This document shows positions 26,041 to 38,639 of a stretch of 64,000 bases of DNA, in pieces. The translations under genes and the position numbers were made by a program. How positions within the stretch are numbered: position 1 is the stretch's first letter; every line of letters starts with the position of its first letter. Source of the stretch: Panulirus ornatus (taxonomy: Eukaryota > Arthropoda > Malacostraca > Decapoda > Palinuridae); NCBI RefSeq assembly GCF_036320965.1, contig NC_092265.1:7562501-7626500 (forward strand), in the 5' to 3' direction. The notes beneath the pieces were generated by a model, which worked only from the letters and a program-made list of their open reading frames with translations, was not told the DNA's origin and did no database searches.

Positions 26041-26312
26041 ACGTCCGTAGCTCTGAGCTTTCATTAGATGCCTTAGCAACGTAAGGTATAACTTGTGAAA
26101 AGTTAAGGGATGAAAATAACTGCAATAATTAACGTCCGTAGCTCTAAGCTTTCATTAGATGCCTTAGCAACGTAAGGTATAACTTGTGAAAAGTTAAGGG
26201 ATGAAAATAACTGCAATAATTAACGTCCGTAGCTCTGAGCTTTCATTAGATGCCTTAGCAACATAAGGTATAACTTGTGAAAAGTTAAGGGATGAAAATA
26301 ACTGCAATAATT
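26041..26312. repeat. 91-bp tandem repeat, 3 nearly identical copies
   Basis: Copies start at 26041, 26132 and 26223 with ACGTCCGTAGCTCT and continue through TTCATTAGATGCCTTAGC to ATAACTGCAATAATT. They differ by only a few substitutions, which implies recent duplication. The array directly follows the unrelated 72-bp array. Confidence 0.95.
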
Positions 26313-26633
26313 TAGACAATAATTATTATCGACGCCTGAAAGCTTCTCCTCTCGGTCGCTCTTTGTCTGGTCAATGTTTCCCAAACATAGTCAAAAAAAC
26401 AAAAGACTTCCTTCGTACTATAAGTTCATGTATCGTTAGCCTTCGACTGCAGAGTGATTTAGAGTCGAATTTAATTAGATTTGCCTGTAAGAACAGCCCT
26501 ATTGACGCGATCCAATCCTCCTCCTCACCGTATAATTGTCGATGTGATTTGTGGAGACTATTCACCCCTGCGGCGCGTTATGGAAATTTGGGTATGGTGA
26601 GGAGGCGTGAGGCGTTCGCTGTGACTTTCTATG

Positions 26634-26634
<1 letters not shown>
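26313..26634. other. Unique sequence, no gene recognised
   Basis: Short frames on both strands without family signal. Confidence 0.45.

Positions 26635-26698
<64 letters not shown>
26635..26698. repeat. (CT)n microsatellite
   Basis: Perfect CT run of about 64 bases. Confidence 0.97.
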
Positions 26699-26699
<1 letters not shown>

Positions 26700-27026
26700 G
26701 ATCATGCCTGCATTGAGGTTTCGCCTTTCACAAGGGCTGGCGTGCCTGCCTTGCCTGAACTCACTCACACCTCCTCTTCGCCTTCTTTTATATATTTTTT
26801 TATGTATCTTTTCTCAACATTTATTTTCGTTATTTTGTCATTGTCCTCCGCACCTCTCCTCATTCTTCTCACGTACCTCCTCTTCCACCAACTGTTCTTC
26901 CTCTTCCTTGTCATTCCTCAAACTCTGTTTGATTGCTCTTCCATCTTTCGACTCTCTTCCAATTAATAATATTTGCATTTTTTCCTTGTACCATTCCCTT
27001 CACAAACCTAATGATCTTGATGAAAT

Positions 27027-27231
27027 TGATAATGATAATAATGATAGTAATGATAACAATAATGATAATAATAACAATGATAATGATAATAGTAATGGTA
27101 ATAATCATAGTAAGATAATAAAGATACAATGAAACTAAAAATCATACTATGATCATGATGATGATTATGATAATTCTGGCAAACACACAAACACACACAC
27201 ACACACGCACACACAAACACACACAGACACA

Positions 27232-27295
<64 letters not shown>
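27027..27295. repeat. (GATAAT)n array and (CA)n array
   Basis: Imperfect GAT/AAT triplets 27027-27120, then 60 unique bases, then a CA array 27181-27295 with G and A interruptions at its left end. Confidence 0.95.
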
Positions 27296-27296
<1 letters not shown>

Positions 27297-27819
27297 GGTA
27301 ACGCCTTTGTGAGGCAGATAATTAGTTATGTGATCAGAATTAACAAAGAAAGAATAAGGTCATATCCAATCTACACATGCGTCCATTCTCGTTAAATGAA
27401 GAGAGTAAAACTATCATTTACTTTTTTTTTTTGTATATACGCAAGCAGCAAAAACCTCACCTCTTATCCACTATCCTTCCAGATCATAGAACATGGTCTG
27501 ACGTTCGTGATAACGTTCTACGTTGAGATAAGAATGATAACGCTTATCTTCTTCGTTGCAGCTTTTGTGATTGCTGCTCTAGCCATCCCGTGCGAAACTG
27601 ATAATTACATCTTTTTTTTATCTTTTTTATATATGACCATCATTATCTGTATTGCTGGTTGTAAGCTAGTTTCGTTCTTTCGACTGACGTCCTAACGAAC
27701 TTCCGTATGTAATAATTTCATTATCATTTTCTGCATCACATGATAACAGCATTAATGCATTACTGACTGTGGGCAGAAATCAACCGTAACCCTCATATCT
27801 ATCTATCTATCTATCTGGC

Positions 27820-27957
27820 AAGTGGCGTCCTAGCTTCGTCTCTTCGATGTATATCAACTGACTTATATTTCTCTCTTGTGTCTCCCCTGATGATGTGATT
27901 ATTACACGAAAGTGCACTTGGGAACTTATCATGTTTCATTTTCCCCTTGCATTCATA
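27820..27957 (+). repeat. AT-linked interspersed repeat, plus copy
   Basis: Starts GGCGTCCTAGCTTCGTCTC, runs through ATTATTACACGAAAGTGCAC and CATTTTCCCCTTGCATTC, and ends at AGGAAT, where a TA array begins. Same family as the palindrome arms at 11563-11893, but lacking their outer 30 bases (CTTGATCACGCGCAAAATTG). Confidence 0.88.
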
Positions 27958-27958
27958 G

Positions 27959-28050
<92 letters not shown>
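27958..28050. repeat. (TA)n microsatellite
   Basis: Perfect TA run directly continuing the interspersed repeat. Confidence 0.97.
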
Positions 28051-28052
<2 letters not shown>

Positions 28053-28339
28053 TCCTTTCACTTCCGTCAGGATCAGCAGACACCAAACTGTGCAACACGG
28101 TCAGGAAACATCTGATCAGACAACCAGCTTGGCGCCAAGTTTTTACAACCGAAGTGATCACGGGCTCAGACCCACTGTCGGGCCTCACTTCCCCAGAGAA
28201 AAACCTGGTGCAGGTATCACACCGATCTGGGTGAACAGGTGACGAAGAAGCTGTAGAACTTTACCCAGGAGGAGTATCATTGCTCATTTGGCCGCCAGTC
28301 AAGAGGCATAAGGCGCCAGAGGTGGTGATGATCCACTCT

Positions 28340-28545
28340 TGGACTGGTTTCAGAAGCTCTGGTTCGTGAATCTGTTTGCACTCCCGCGCTCCCTCAGAGG
28401 GACAGGAATACACAGAGGGTTGGCGAGTGGTTCTGTAAAATGCCCACTGAGAGCTCTTCTTCTAATCATGTATTTGAGTACTCTCACAAAACCCTGTACG
28501 CTAGATAAAGCTATTAGATGACATACATCACGTCGTAAGCACACT
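28340..28545 (+). mobile_element. Possible reverse transcriptase fragment
   Basis: The plus frame contains LASGSVKCPLRALLLIMYL followed by STLTKPC, which resembles the GxPQGSVLxPLLFxxYL block of non-LTR reverse transcriptases. Only this single motif is visible. No YADD box and no flanking blocks are found, so a chance resemblance is possible. Confidence 0.25.
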
Positions 28546-29256
28546 CAATCTCCGAGGGAACTTCATTTTGTTTTTCTTTTTTATGTATTCGTGGAAGGAC
28601 GGCGAGGTTCGAGGTAATTGGTTCTCTGGAAAGGGACGGAGTTGAGGTCCAGGCTACCACTACTAATCTAGAAGCATTTGTTTGAGTTATTACCTAGATG
28701 TCTGCGCCTGGATGTTTTGATGTACATGAAAACAAATGGACGGATAAGATTGTGCAAGTTATTTTATAAACTCCAGACCCGTCTCTCAAGGGTTCGTAGT
28801 CTAATTTAATTTTGGTGGATAAATCTTCACTCGCGTTTGTGCAAAATCTCGTTGTAGGTTCTTGTAGCCTTCCTCTCCAGTTCTGACATCTAGAGGCTTT
28901 TTGTTTTTTTTAGCATTTCTTTGCTCTTAACACACCGTCCACAGGCAATCTATTTCCAACACCACTATTCTCCAACCCTTGCGTTCAAGGCCTGAGACCA
29001 ACAAGTACACAACACTGTCCGAACTGTTGCACCTTCTGATGTACCCTTTGTCGAAGGTAAAATGGACAGGTCAGCCTTCCTATGGATCAAAAGAGGAAGG
29101 ATATATGATGCTAACACCTCGAACTAAGTTACCTTTTATCGTTAGATTGGAAGACCCACACAAAACTCCGGTAGATCTTCAGTCTCTTAGCCATGGCGAT
29201 GCGATGGGCGCAATGGCTTGACTGACTGTTAAGGATACTGAAAACACATTCATGTT
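28546..29256. other. Unique sequence, no gene recognised
   Basis: An 80-codon plus frame at 28979-29221 is non-repetitive but matches nothing I know. Confidence 0.4.
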
Positions 29257-29431
29257 TATCCTCTTTATTTTCTATCCTCTTTATCTTTTATCCTCTTTAT
29301 CTTTTATCCTCTTTATCTTTTATCCTCTTTATTTTTTATCCTCTTTATTTTTTATCCTCTTTATCTTTTATCCTCTTTATCTTTTATCCTCTTTATTTTT
29401 TATCCTCTTTATCTTTTATCCTCTTTATCTT
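29257..29431. repeat. 15-bp minisatellite TATCCTCTTTATTTT
   Basis: About twelve copies, with T or C alternating at one position (TATTTT or TATCTT). Confidence 0.96.
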
Positions 29432-31404
29432 TTCTCGCTTTGCCGTGCCCTCCGCCTTTTCATGGGCATAACCAGTTCTTGGATTTGTCATAACGTGTTT
29501 ACTTCACGGGTACACTGCTAATTACTTTGAAGATTCAGAACGAGAGGAGATGATGTAGTTTGTTACGTGTTGAAGAACAGTTCAAAAAGAAAAAAAAAAA
29601 GTTTTGCTAACCTAACTATTTATCCTTCTCAGGGATCGCCTGTTAACCCACGACCTGGTATAAGGTCCATTTAGCATTCTCTCGAACATGATAGTCAACG
29701 GACGCACAGATATGATCTAACGCATATATCACGACTTTTTATTTTGCACACAGGCTTCATAATCACGTACGGCACCGCTGCTAAAATCTTGTGAAGATAG
29801 CAACACGGACAATAAGAACAGCGGGTTTACGACTGTCGAAACTGTGATGTACTTTTCTGTACTGTTGGAAATGGAAGAGTGTACGCTAAATGCAGTGACA
29901 GGATTACTCCCACTTGAAACGTAGATTTATTGCATAAGTTTATAATCTTTTTTACACTGAGACTTGGTTCAGATAATGTCATCAGTGAGTGTTGTCTCGC
30001 AAATATGGACATTGACCAGAATGCTGTTTGGTTTCGTAATTAAATGAGAACGGCATGATCGTCTGACATACGTTAGGTTAAAGGTGTCTAAGTCCTCTCC
30101 TCTCAAGTTAGTAAAGCCACAAACTTTTCTTCAACTATAGGGTGGTGCAGTCTCCCTCTCCTCCCTATCCACTCCATCACCCATCCCTCCTCCTCCCCCG
30201 AAGCATTGACTCTACCTTTCCCTTAGTCTGGGCATGCCATGACCTCCCCTTCAACCCAAGAGTGCAACAACCTTTCCTTCTACCTAGGAATGCCAGAATC
30301 TCTCCCTCAGCTCAGCTGTGCCACGGTTTCTTCAGCTCAACACTTCCAAAGATTCTGCTCAAGCTTGGAACGACAAACCCCTTGCAACCAAGGAGTGCCA
30401 CAGATCCACAAGCAACCACAAGCTACACATACCAAGCCAGCTATACCTCCCAACTAACCTCCTTCCTAGGAAATACCCCGAACCTCTCATCTCCTTCAGG
30501 CTTTGGGGTTACCACTCTCCTTCCTCAGCATCCGACAGAAATCCTGTGACACCTTCATGAATATCACAGATCCTTGACCCTCGCGCCCAAGAATTCCTGC
30601 ACCGAACACCAGATCACCCAAAGCCTTTTACCTTCCAGGAGAGGAGCAGTTATTACCCCTTGGCTTAAATGTGGTACAGACTTACCCTCAAGCTGAAGAT
30701 AACCCACAGCCCAGCTGGTTCTGCTCTCAAGCCTCCCACAGAATACCTATGGATGGTGTTTTAAACAACGAGTGTGAGGCACATTGAACGATCGAATATT
30801 TTGGCTGCGCCTAACAATTTGGCTTTCTTTGCTTCATCAGATACCATCTCTTATCATCACAGTTCGTTGCCTCTGGGTCTTTTAGCAGATGTTTTGCATC
30901 AGTGATTAGTTAATCAGTAAGGCGAAAGGGGGGGAAATTATCACATAGGAATTTGCGTAATCATAACTCCGGCCAGGAGATAGATTCAGGGGCCGGGCTT
31001 CGATGCACACCTAAGAGAACAGTTACAACGGTACACGAAGAGAGAGGGGAAAAAGTATTGGAAGAATAGAATATTGGGGAAAAAACGATTTGCATGATAG
31101 ATTCGATGATAAGCAGAAAACTATCGAAGTGGTGTGGAGCAAAGGAATACTTTGCTGAAGGACTGGTAAGGAAACGGTAAAAGGAAGAATGCTTCTGATG
31201 GTGATGAGGAGGAGTGAGAATGAGGAGTGAGAATGAGGAGTGAGAATCCTGAAAGAGTACACGAGAGAATTTCAGGGGACGCAGCCCCTGCGGTAGCCCA
31301 GGGAAGGGACCAATACACATACGCAAGAAAATGTCAGAGAATCTTTCGTAGTAATAGCCAAAGCCATTCTGTAGATTCACATGCATTATGATTATTAACT
31401 AGGC

Positions 31405-31408
<4 letters not shown>
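29432..31408. other. Unique sequence, no gene recognised
   Basis: C-rich, Pro/Ser-coding composition on the plus strand at 30140-30560 makes several overlapping frames, none with a domain signal. A small GAGGAGTGAGAAT repeat lies at 31205-31245. Confidence 0.4.

Positions 31409-31452
<44 letters not shown>
31409..31452. repeat. (TA)n microsatellite
   Basis: Perfect TA run. Confidence 0.97.
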
Positions 31453-31456
<4 letters not shown>

Positions 31457-31814
31457 AATATAAGTCTAGGCTTCTGGTTAAAGATATATTTTGAATAGTA
31501 TTGTGGATGGAGTAATGGTGAAGCGCTTGTTACGGAATTTATTTTAGATTCCAGTTGCAGTATTGTGAAGGGAGTTCGATCTCTGCAGGAGGTTCAGCGT
31601 CCGCAACCCCGCTGTGTTCTGGGAAGAATGAATTGTATCTCAATAGATAGTGAGAGATCGAATCGCATTAGATCATATCCTCCCTAAAGGAGATGTTATA
31701 ACAAGAGCTTCCAATGTTTTTCAGATTGTTTTTAAGATTATGGTACGAGTATGATGTTTCGTATAATACTCCTGGAATCCTTTTCTTTCTTTGTGTTACG
31801 TTCAGTTATGTGAT

Positions 31815-31925
31815 CTGATGAATAGGCACAAGGGGCCAGCATGTGTCCACTGTTAAGGATGCGGTCTGGTGAATAACCACGAGGGACTTGGATGTCTCCA
31901 CTGTTAAGGATGTGGTCTGGTGCTC
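31815..31925. repeat. Two-copy repeat of about 52 bp
   Basis: CCACTGTTAAGGATGCGGTC and CCACTGTTAAGGATGTGGTC lie about 52 bases apart in similar context (GGTGAATAACCACGAGGG after the first; GATGAATAGGCACAAGGGG before it). Confidence 0.75.
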
Positions 31926-32199
31926 ACTGCTTCAAAAAAAAGAAGAGAAAGATATACCAATCTCAGACAGAATCATTGAGACCCGGGATGAAAATGACTT
32001 CTAAGCAACCATTACTTTTTGATTTGATATTACGAGTTGTGTGTGTGACGAAGGCCTCACCTCACTCTACAGGAAACAGCATAGGGAACAACAACTCCTA
32101 TGCTGGCATTATAGTGGTAAAACCTTGGACTTGTATATCATGGATCTTTCAGGACATTTTAAAAGAAAAAACACTCAAGAAATACGCTTGTACGATCGG

Positions 32200-32220
32200 T
32201 GTGTGTGTGTGTGTGTGTGC

Positions 32221-32265
<45 letters not shown>

Positions 32266-32297
32266 CTGTGTGTCTGTGTGTGTCTGTGTCTCTGTGT
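32200..32297. repeat. (GT)n array with CTGTGTGT variants
   Basis: GT run from 32200 with a TTGTG interruption, ending in TCTGTGTG-type variants. A 274-codon frame across it is spurious. Confidence 0.95.
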
Positions 32298-32600
32298 TAT
32301 TCAGACCCCCACAAGAAAACCTGCCGGTCCATTTTTGTGCCGCGGGAGTACAGTTACTCCAGAACAATGCACCGCTAAAAATATTGGCCATGGCAGCCCT
32401 GGGGGGGAGGGAGGGAGGGATGAGGGGGCCTCCTCCGCCTTTTGCCTCTCATGACTTCAAGATGTCTGGACTGGTTCCTCGGTCTTGCTCTCGCCTCTCT
32501 TCCAAAACCTGTCTTGTGACTCTGACAATTACACGTGTCCCAGATCAGAAACTGTTTCTTTGGAAGGGCTGGTTCTGTCGTCGTCTTGCTACTGCTGGTG

Positions 32601-32643
<43 letters not shown>

Positions 32644-32699
32644 TATTACTACTACTACTATTACTACCACTACTACTACTACTACTACTACTGCTACTA
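32601..32699. repeat. (CTA)n trinucleotide array
   Basis: CTA/TAC triplets with scattered T and C interruptions. Confidence 0.97.
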
Positions 32700-34479
32700 T
32701 TGGGGAATTTGGATAAGAATGTTAAACAAAAACAGAAAAAATATCTAGATCAGATGAATAATGAAAAATGACCAAAAAAATGTCGACGAGATAAAGTGTT
32801 TATCATGTAGTCATATACATGATGATGTTCGGAGCGAGTGTATTGATAAACAATAATTCATTAATCAAACATGGTTGAAGACTCGCTTGTTCAGTATGGG
32901 AAGGGGTTAAAAAAGACACACTGAGCAGATGTATAGATCTTGTGATGTGGAATTTCTCTGTGTAAACGCCATTAACCCAAACTCTTAATTTATGGAGGAA
33001 CTTGGCTATATTTTAGGACTCATTTTTTCATTAAAGAGGTGATCAGGAAAGATAATATTGCAGTTATCCAAAGACCGTTTTATCCAGAATTAGTTCTCTT
33101 CTCAAAGACCTTACAGATTCAACTTTGTAAGTATACATATGTGTATGTCGTTGGTTTAATCCAGATCTCGTAATATACGCATGGAACATACATCATTGTA
33201 ACAGTTGAAAGTTTAAAAGTCGGTTCGTGGGTTGTGCTGGCTATTTGGGTTTCAGGGCCTATGGCCAGGGTCATCAACGGCATCAGTGTGATGTTAACTG
33301 AAAAATATCAAACACCTTCTGCAGGTGTTAAAGATAAACTTAACGCAGACGTTCTCACTTCGTATATGTTTAACCCTTAGTTTACGTCATTTGCTTGGTT
33401 GTTTTAAGGTTCGATCCTACAAAATTGCCATGGGTCATTGAAGCTGACATCATCAAGATATAGAATCCACTAACCGATGAAAAAAAAAATACCTTTTACC
33501 CCTTCTTCAGGTGTTTTCAAAATTGTTCTTGGCCTCTCGTTCTCTATGCCATTTTCGATCAATATCATTCGATAACATTATTCGATAATAGTGTTCTTTA
33601 ACGACACCATATTTTGCCTCATAGACCTTCTTTACCTCATAAGCCTATTCCATCTCATAGTTACTTTCCATCTGATAAACATATTCCACTCACAAGCGAT
33701 GAATTGATTCACAAGCAGACAGAAAGAAAACGAAAACACTCTTAAACAACAGGAGTTGCTGGAAGTGATGCAAGTATAAGCTCAAGGCTGGATCACCACC
33801 TAGACGGTACGTTGATAACAAAAGGACCTGGGGGAATGTCTGAGAGAACAGAGTTCTCCTGAGCAAGAACTCGTCAGGAGCGAGCTGGCCTCCTTCGGGC
33901 AGGTGCTCCGTTACACTCCCGTGGTAATGCTCGCAAAAATCTCCTTCGGGAGGTTTTACAGGAGCCAACTTCTGCATGTTTTGATGATGTGGTGAGATTC
34001 GTTGTTTGAGGCGATGAACATCGAGGTAAATCTCATTTTGTTCCTGCAGTATTAGATGTTGGCCTCTGAGGTGTTATTTGTGAATCATGTTAGTCGCAAT
34101 GTATTCTAATATTATCTTCTTGGCTTGATTACTATTTTGACACTACACTCTGACACGCGTTAACACTGTTGGATATCGCTGTTGTGTTTTGTTCAAGATA
34201 CCAATTGTCTAATCCATCCTACTGAGAGACACTGTTGGAATCAATGTATCATAAATGGTCACTTTCATTTACGAAAAGACGATTCCTATGATCAAGTGTT
34301 GCGTGTTGTGGCCGCATATATACACCGTAATCTCTTGGGCTCTGGTTGTAGTGTCTTTTTACATACCAACAGGTGGAATTGGAGCAGAGAACTTCAGCCA
34401 GAGTCATTGATTGGGACTCCAAAGGCAAAGGCCCATGTCACACCACATGTGTGAAATGTCTGTACAAACAAACAACTTA

Positions 34480-34481
<2 letters not shown>
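32700..34481. other. Unique sequence, no gene recognised
   Basis: Two non-repetitive frames, 33690-33977 minus (95 codons) and 34182-34454 plus (90 codons), were examined and show no family motif, signal peptide or clear splice context. Confidence 0.4.

Positions 34482-34559
<78 letters not shown>
34482..34559. repeat. (TA)n microsatellite
   Basis: Perfect TA run. Confidence 0.97.
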
Positions 34560-34561
<2 letters not shown>

Positions 34562-36149
34562 CAAGCAATTAGTTTATTGTATCACCTAGTGTAATTATGT
34601 AAATCATGGACATTCGCTTGCTGAGCACCATTTAGTCGTAATTCCTTAGTGAAGTTTAAATGTATCTGAAATCCCCAAACACTCTCAGAGCAGGGACGAT
34701 GTGAATTATGCTTTGTGAACAGCAAAAAAAAAAAAAAAGGTATCAGGCTTTATCCTTGCCTGGTGGAGGGTTGATGACAGGTAATGACAGGAGAAAAAAA
34801 TATATATATACATAATGATGACGAAACACTGATATAATGAACAGGTAACTTATGCAAGATCATTTCTTTAGGATATACTTCATTCCTTTAGGTATGCAGA
34901 ATTTATACACATATATAAAAAGAATAATGATAATTCTGTTTACAAAGGGGAACGTATAGATAAGGGTTAGAACTAAATCCTGCGGTTATTCGCCTCTCAT
35001 AAATCAGAGAAGTGAAACCCTGTTGTCTAGTACATGTGACTTTGCGCATTCCATGTACCATGAAGAGCAAAGACTTTCTTTTTCTTATAGATAACGTTCG
35101 TCCGCTTACATCAGCGTTCGAACCACGTCCTGTAATTCAGTCTTACTACAGATGATCATATGAAGTTATATTGTGTCGCATTCCCCTCACCACAAGCAGA
35201 TGATATCTTGTTATCTAAGATAACGTCCATCCCTTAGATAAGAGAAAGGAAAAAAGAGAAGATATAGCAACTTTAGATAGGGGATTGAAGAGACGGGGTT
35301 AGAGACAAGTCCCGTAACTCACCCATTCCTAAAACAGACGAAGATTAGAACGCTTCGTCGTGTGGCATGGAACTGTGTTGTGAGAGGGAGGTGCATGGAA
35401 CTGTGTTGTGACAGGGAGGTGCATGGAACTGTGTTGTGAGAGGGAGGTGCTATATGACTTTAGTCGTCGCCAAAGTTCTTATTCATTGACCTGACTCCTG
35501 AGTCCCTTCTTAGCTTTTACTTAACCTATTCTGAGCCTTCGAGGGTTCGAGTCATTATGTACAAAAACGTATTAATGAAATGAGCGTCTCTTAGAATATT
35601 GTGTACCTCATCGTATATTCGTATAGAGCTATTGTTGGGTTACAGTCTCATTTCTCTTTTTATTTTTTCTATCTGCCACGTATGTTATTCACGTCTATTG
35701 AAGCGTAAAATGTCATTATTAAATCCATGACTTGACGTTCACATCAGCTGGAAAGAAACTTGTTAAGAAAACTGATCATTCATGTTGTGAGGAAAATTTT
35801 GTGGTGTTATTATCTCTAGCGTCACTCACCTTGATTTACTTCATGTTTCCAGATCGTATCATTTTGGACACCACGAACACCCGTGTCGTTTGAGATGTTT
35901 GTGTATCGTATCTACCCACTGCGTCACATGGTTACTGTGCATAGCTGTCGGCAAATCGCGTTGGAGAGGTTACGATATTCCTTTCTTTCCTTACACTGCC
36001 AAGCTTTGGAGCACTTTCTCTTCTCATGTCTTATCCAACAGCTTCAAACTTAACCTCTTTTTTTTTTTTTTTATAAATAAAAGGATATTTCACTGCCTTG
36101 AAATATCTTAGGCTGTCTCTCTCTTTTGGCCATTTCCTTATCTTTAAGA
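34560..36149. other. Unique sequence with one small tandem repeat
   Basis: A 28-bp unit, GCATGGAACTGTGTTGTGAG plus AGGGAGGT, is repeated three times from 35365 to 35449. No gene recognised. Confidence 0.5.
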
Positions 36150-36560
36150 CCCACGCCCTTATAGAGTGTTTCTAGGTACCACGCCCTGTATAGTGTTCAT
36201 ACGCCCCACGCCCTGTAGAATGTTCTGAAAGAGTGTTCTCACATCCCAGGCCCCATCGGGTGTTCTTAAGAAATGTTCTCACATTCCACACTACGGTCAA
36301 TTATCAGCTCATAATGTGGGAGAGACCTGAATAAAAATATGGAAGAAAAAGCCAAGAATGAGTAGTAGAGGAAGTCAAAAATGAATGGAGCAGGAATACA
36401 AGAATGAATGAGGCAGGTGGACAACAATGAATTATGCAGGAGGAAGACAAGAATGGATAGAGGAGGAAGAGAAGAATGACTGGATGAGGAACAGTGAAAG
36501 ACAAGAATGAATAAAGGAGGAAGACAAAAATGAGGAAGTCAAAAATGAGGAAGATATGAT
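36150..36560. repeat. Two degenerate tandem tracts
   Basis: 36150-36290 repeats CACGCCCTGTATAGTGTTC-like units of about 30 bases. 36340-36560 repeats AGGAAGACAAGAATGAATGG-like purine units of about 25 bases. Confidence 0.6.
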
Positions 36561-36854
36561 TGAGCGAAGGAGGACACAGATAATATGAATTTCTCTCGAT
36601 ATCTCATGAGCCAGTTTAAGACGAACGGAGATTACATGTGTATTTAGGAATGAGATTCTCCTAAATTATCGAATAATTCAAGTTATCATCGTTTAATATT
36701 TCATCGCACTCTCAACCGGCTGGGTGTATAATCATTTGCATAATCCCCTGGTGAATAATTATTTAAGAACCTTCGGTAATTATGCTTCTTATAACTTTTT
36801 TTTTTTTCAATTTCTTGTTTCCAGTTGGCTACTGCAATACTTTCACTTGGTTCT

Positions 36855-37318
36855 TAAAGGTTGTAACGTCTTAGAAGGGGTTGTGAAACCTTCAGACGGC
36901 GATAGCATATCATAAGGGTTGTGAAAACTTAAAACTTTATGTTATAACATATTATAAGGGTCGCGAAACCTTAAACAGTAATTATATAAGGGTTGAGAAA
37001 CCTTAAATCGGCGATGATATAAGCGGCGTTAATCCTTAAAGGAATGTGACACCACAAATAGTAATAAGACCTTAAAAGGATTGTAAACCCTTCAAATGGT
37101 TGTTATACTTTTAGAGAGCTGTAAAACCTTTTGCAATGTAAAAAGCTTGCAAAAGCTTAAAGAAAGACCATGAGACTTGAAAAGGGTTTTGACTCATAAA
37201 AAAAAAAGGGTTGTAATGCTTTAAAAGGAATTCAACATCTCGAAGGGATTATAACACTTTTAAAAAGGGTTTAACAACTCAAAAAGGATTACATCCCTTT
37301 TTTAAGGGTTTGAGACCT
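36855..37318. repeat. Degenerate AAGGGTTGTnAnACCTTAAA repeat tract
   Basis: At least ten irregularly spaced variants occur, for example AAGGGTTGTGAAAACTTAAA, AAGGGTCGCGAAACCTTAAA and AAGGGTTGAGAAACCTTAAA. Spacing is about 35-45 bases. Each has a weak dyad (AAGG ... CCTT). The tract ends at a CT array. Confidence 0.7.
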
Positions 37319-37327
37319 CGTTAGGAC

Positions 37328-37330
<3 letters not shown>

Positions 37331-37401
<71 letters not shown>
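37331..37401. repeat. (CT)n microsatellite
   Basis: Perfect CT run. Confidence 0.97.
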
Positions 37402-37404
<3 letters not shown>

Positions 37405-38317
37405 GTAACGAAGTTATTATGTTTGGTCGCAGTCTAAGTGACGGTGGAATCTCCTTAAGGCCTACTGTTTTAGTATTCATGATAATATTCAAATGAGTTT
37501 TACATGGTAAGTCCGCCACATCTTAATCTTCTATTAGATGAATCAGTTGATGAATCAGTTAGCGGTAATTAGAATTTATTGAATCAATTAATCAATTAGT
37601 ATCAATTAGGAGTACCTGCATGCAATACTTATCACGCTAATACCATATCACATATACAAATCAAATTCGTATACTTAGAAAGCTAATTTCATTTACATAT
37701 TCTGCGTACGATCCATTCTGATATCAATATTTTCATGCGCAGTAATGCTATATCATGTTTTCCATTATATATACGTATGTGAGAAGTATTCTACCATGCA
37801 TACGAAACCTAGAAACTCATATAAGCGTTAAAGAATGAGGTTTTAGGCCGTATTTGTCCGTAAGGAATCCAGTGATGTGAGAGGAAGACAATGCGAAGTT
37901 GAATACAACATATCTTTTTATTGATGATAATCTACATCGCTGATCGGCTCGCCCTGTACTTGCTCGGGAGAAGGAGAAAAAAAGTATTAATCACTTCATC
38001 AGTGCAACCAGGACTTTATATACTTGCTTACAAAGACAAGTTCCAGTGATTCACTGCTTTATCTGTCAAACTCTTAATAGTTCCAGTATTGTGTCACAAA
38101 CACCGTCTCTCTGACGACATGTTAGAAGAAAACGAAGATTTTTTTTTTTTTTTTTTTTCTCTTTTGCTAAAGTTTTACGATAAGTTCTCATTAGACTAAG
38201 ACGTAAACGTATTGTATGATCCACCGTGTGACTATCAATGGGTCATGATATGAAGACGAATCAAAAGGATAACAGGTAAGGTAAGGAGACATCAGGGAGT
38301 ATGATGCAAAATCAAGC

Positions 38318-38318
<1 letters not shown>
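37402..38318. other. AT-rich unique sequence
   Basis: No gene recognised. A poly(T) run lies near 38140-38158. Confidence 0.5.

Positions 38319-38402
<84 letters not shown>
38319..38402. repeat. (CT)n microsatellite
   Basis: Perfect CT run of about 84 bases. Confidence 0.97.
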
Positions 38403-38407
<5 letters not shown>

Positions 38408-38479
38408 CTTCGTTATCCCCGTGGTTGTCGTGCACGGTGATCACCAGTGCACTATCTGTCCGCCCGTGTCGTTAATTAG

Positions 38480-38630
38480 GATTTCTTGTTGAGGTGGTAG
38501 AGAGAGAGACACGTTGTTGGTAGGCAGAGACCTGTCGTGTTTTAAAACGACTTGGATAATCAGGTAGCCGACGAGCCGTCGTGTTCAACGACCGATATTC
38601 ACTGAGCCTCTGGCCAGTCGTGTTAGCACT
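38480..38630. repeat. Degenerate repeat of about 42 bp
   Basis: The minus strand translates to about four copies of a roughly 14-residue motif (NTTGQRLSEYRSL, NTTARRLPDYPSRF, KTRQVSAYQQRVSL), showing a 42-bp periodicity with CGTCGTGTT-like cores in DNA. There is no other coding evidence. Confidence 0.6.
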
Positions 38631-38639
38631 GCAGGTTAT

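Noticed and set aside
31892..32716. 274-codon plus-strand ORF, the longest in the window
   Set aside because: It runs through a GT array (Cys-Val repeats) and a CTA array (Thr repeats). No domain lies outside them.
34182..34454. 90-codon non-repetitive ORF
   Set aside because: It matches nothing I recognise and its codon context is not distinctive. The 95-codon minus frame at 33690-33977 was rejected for the same reason.
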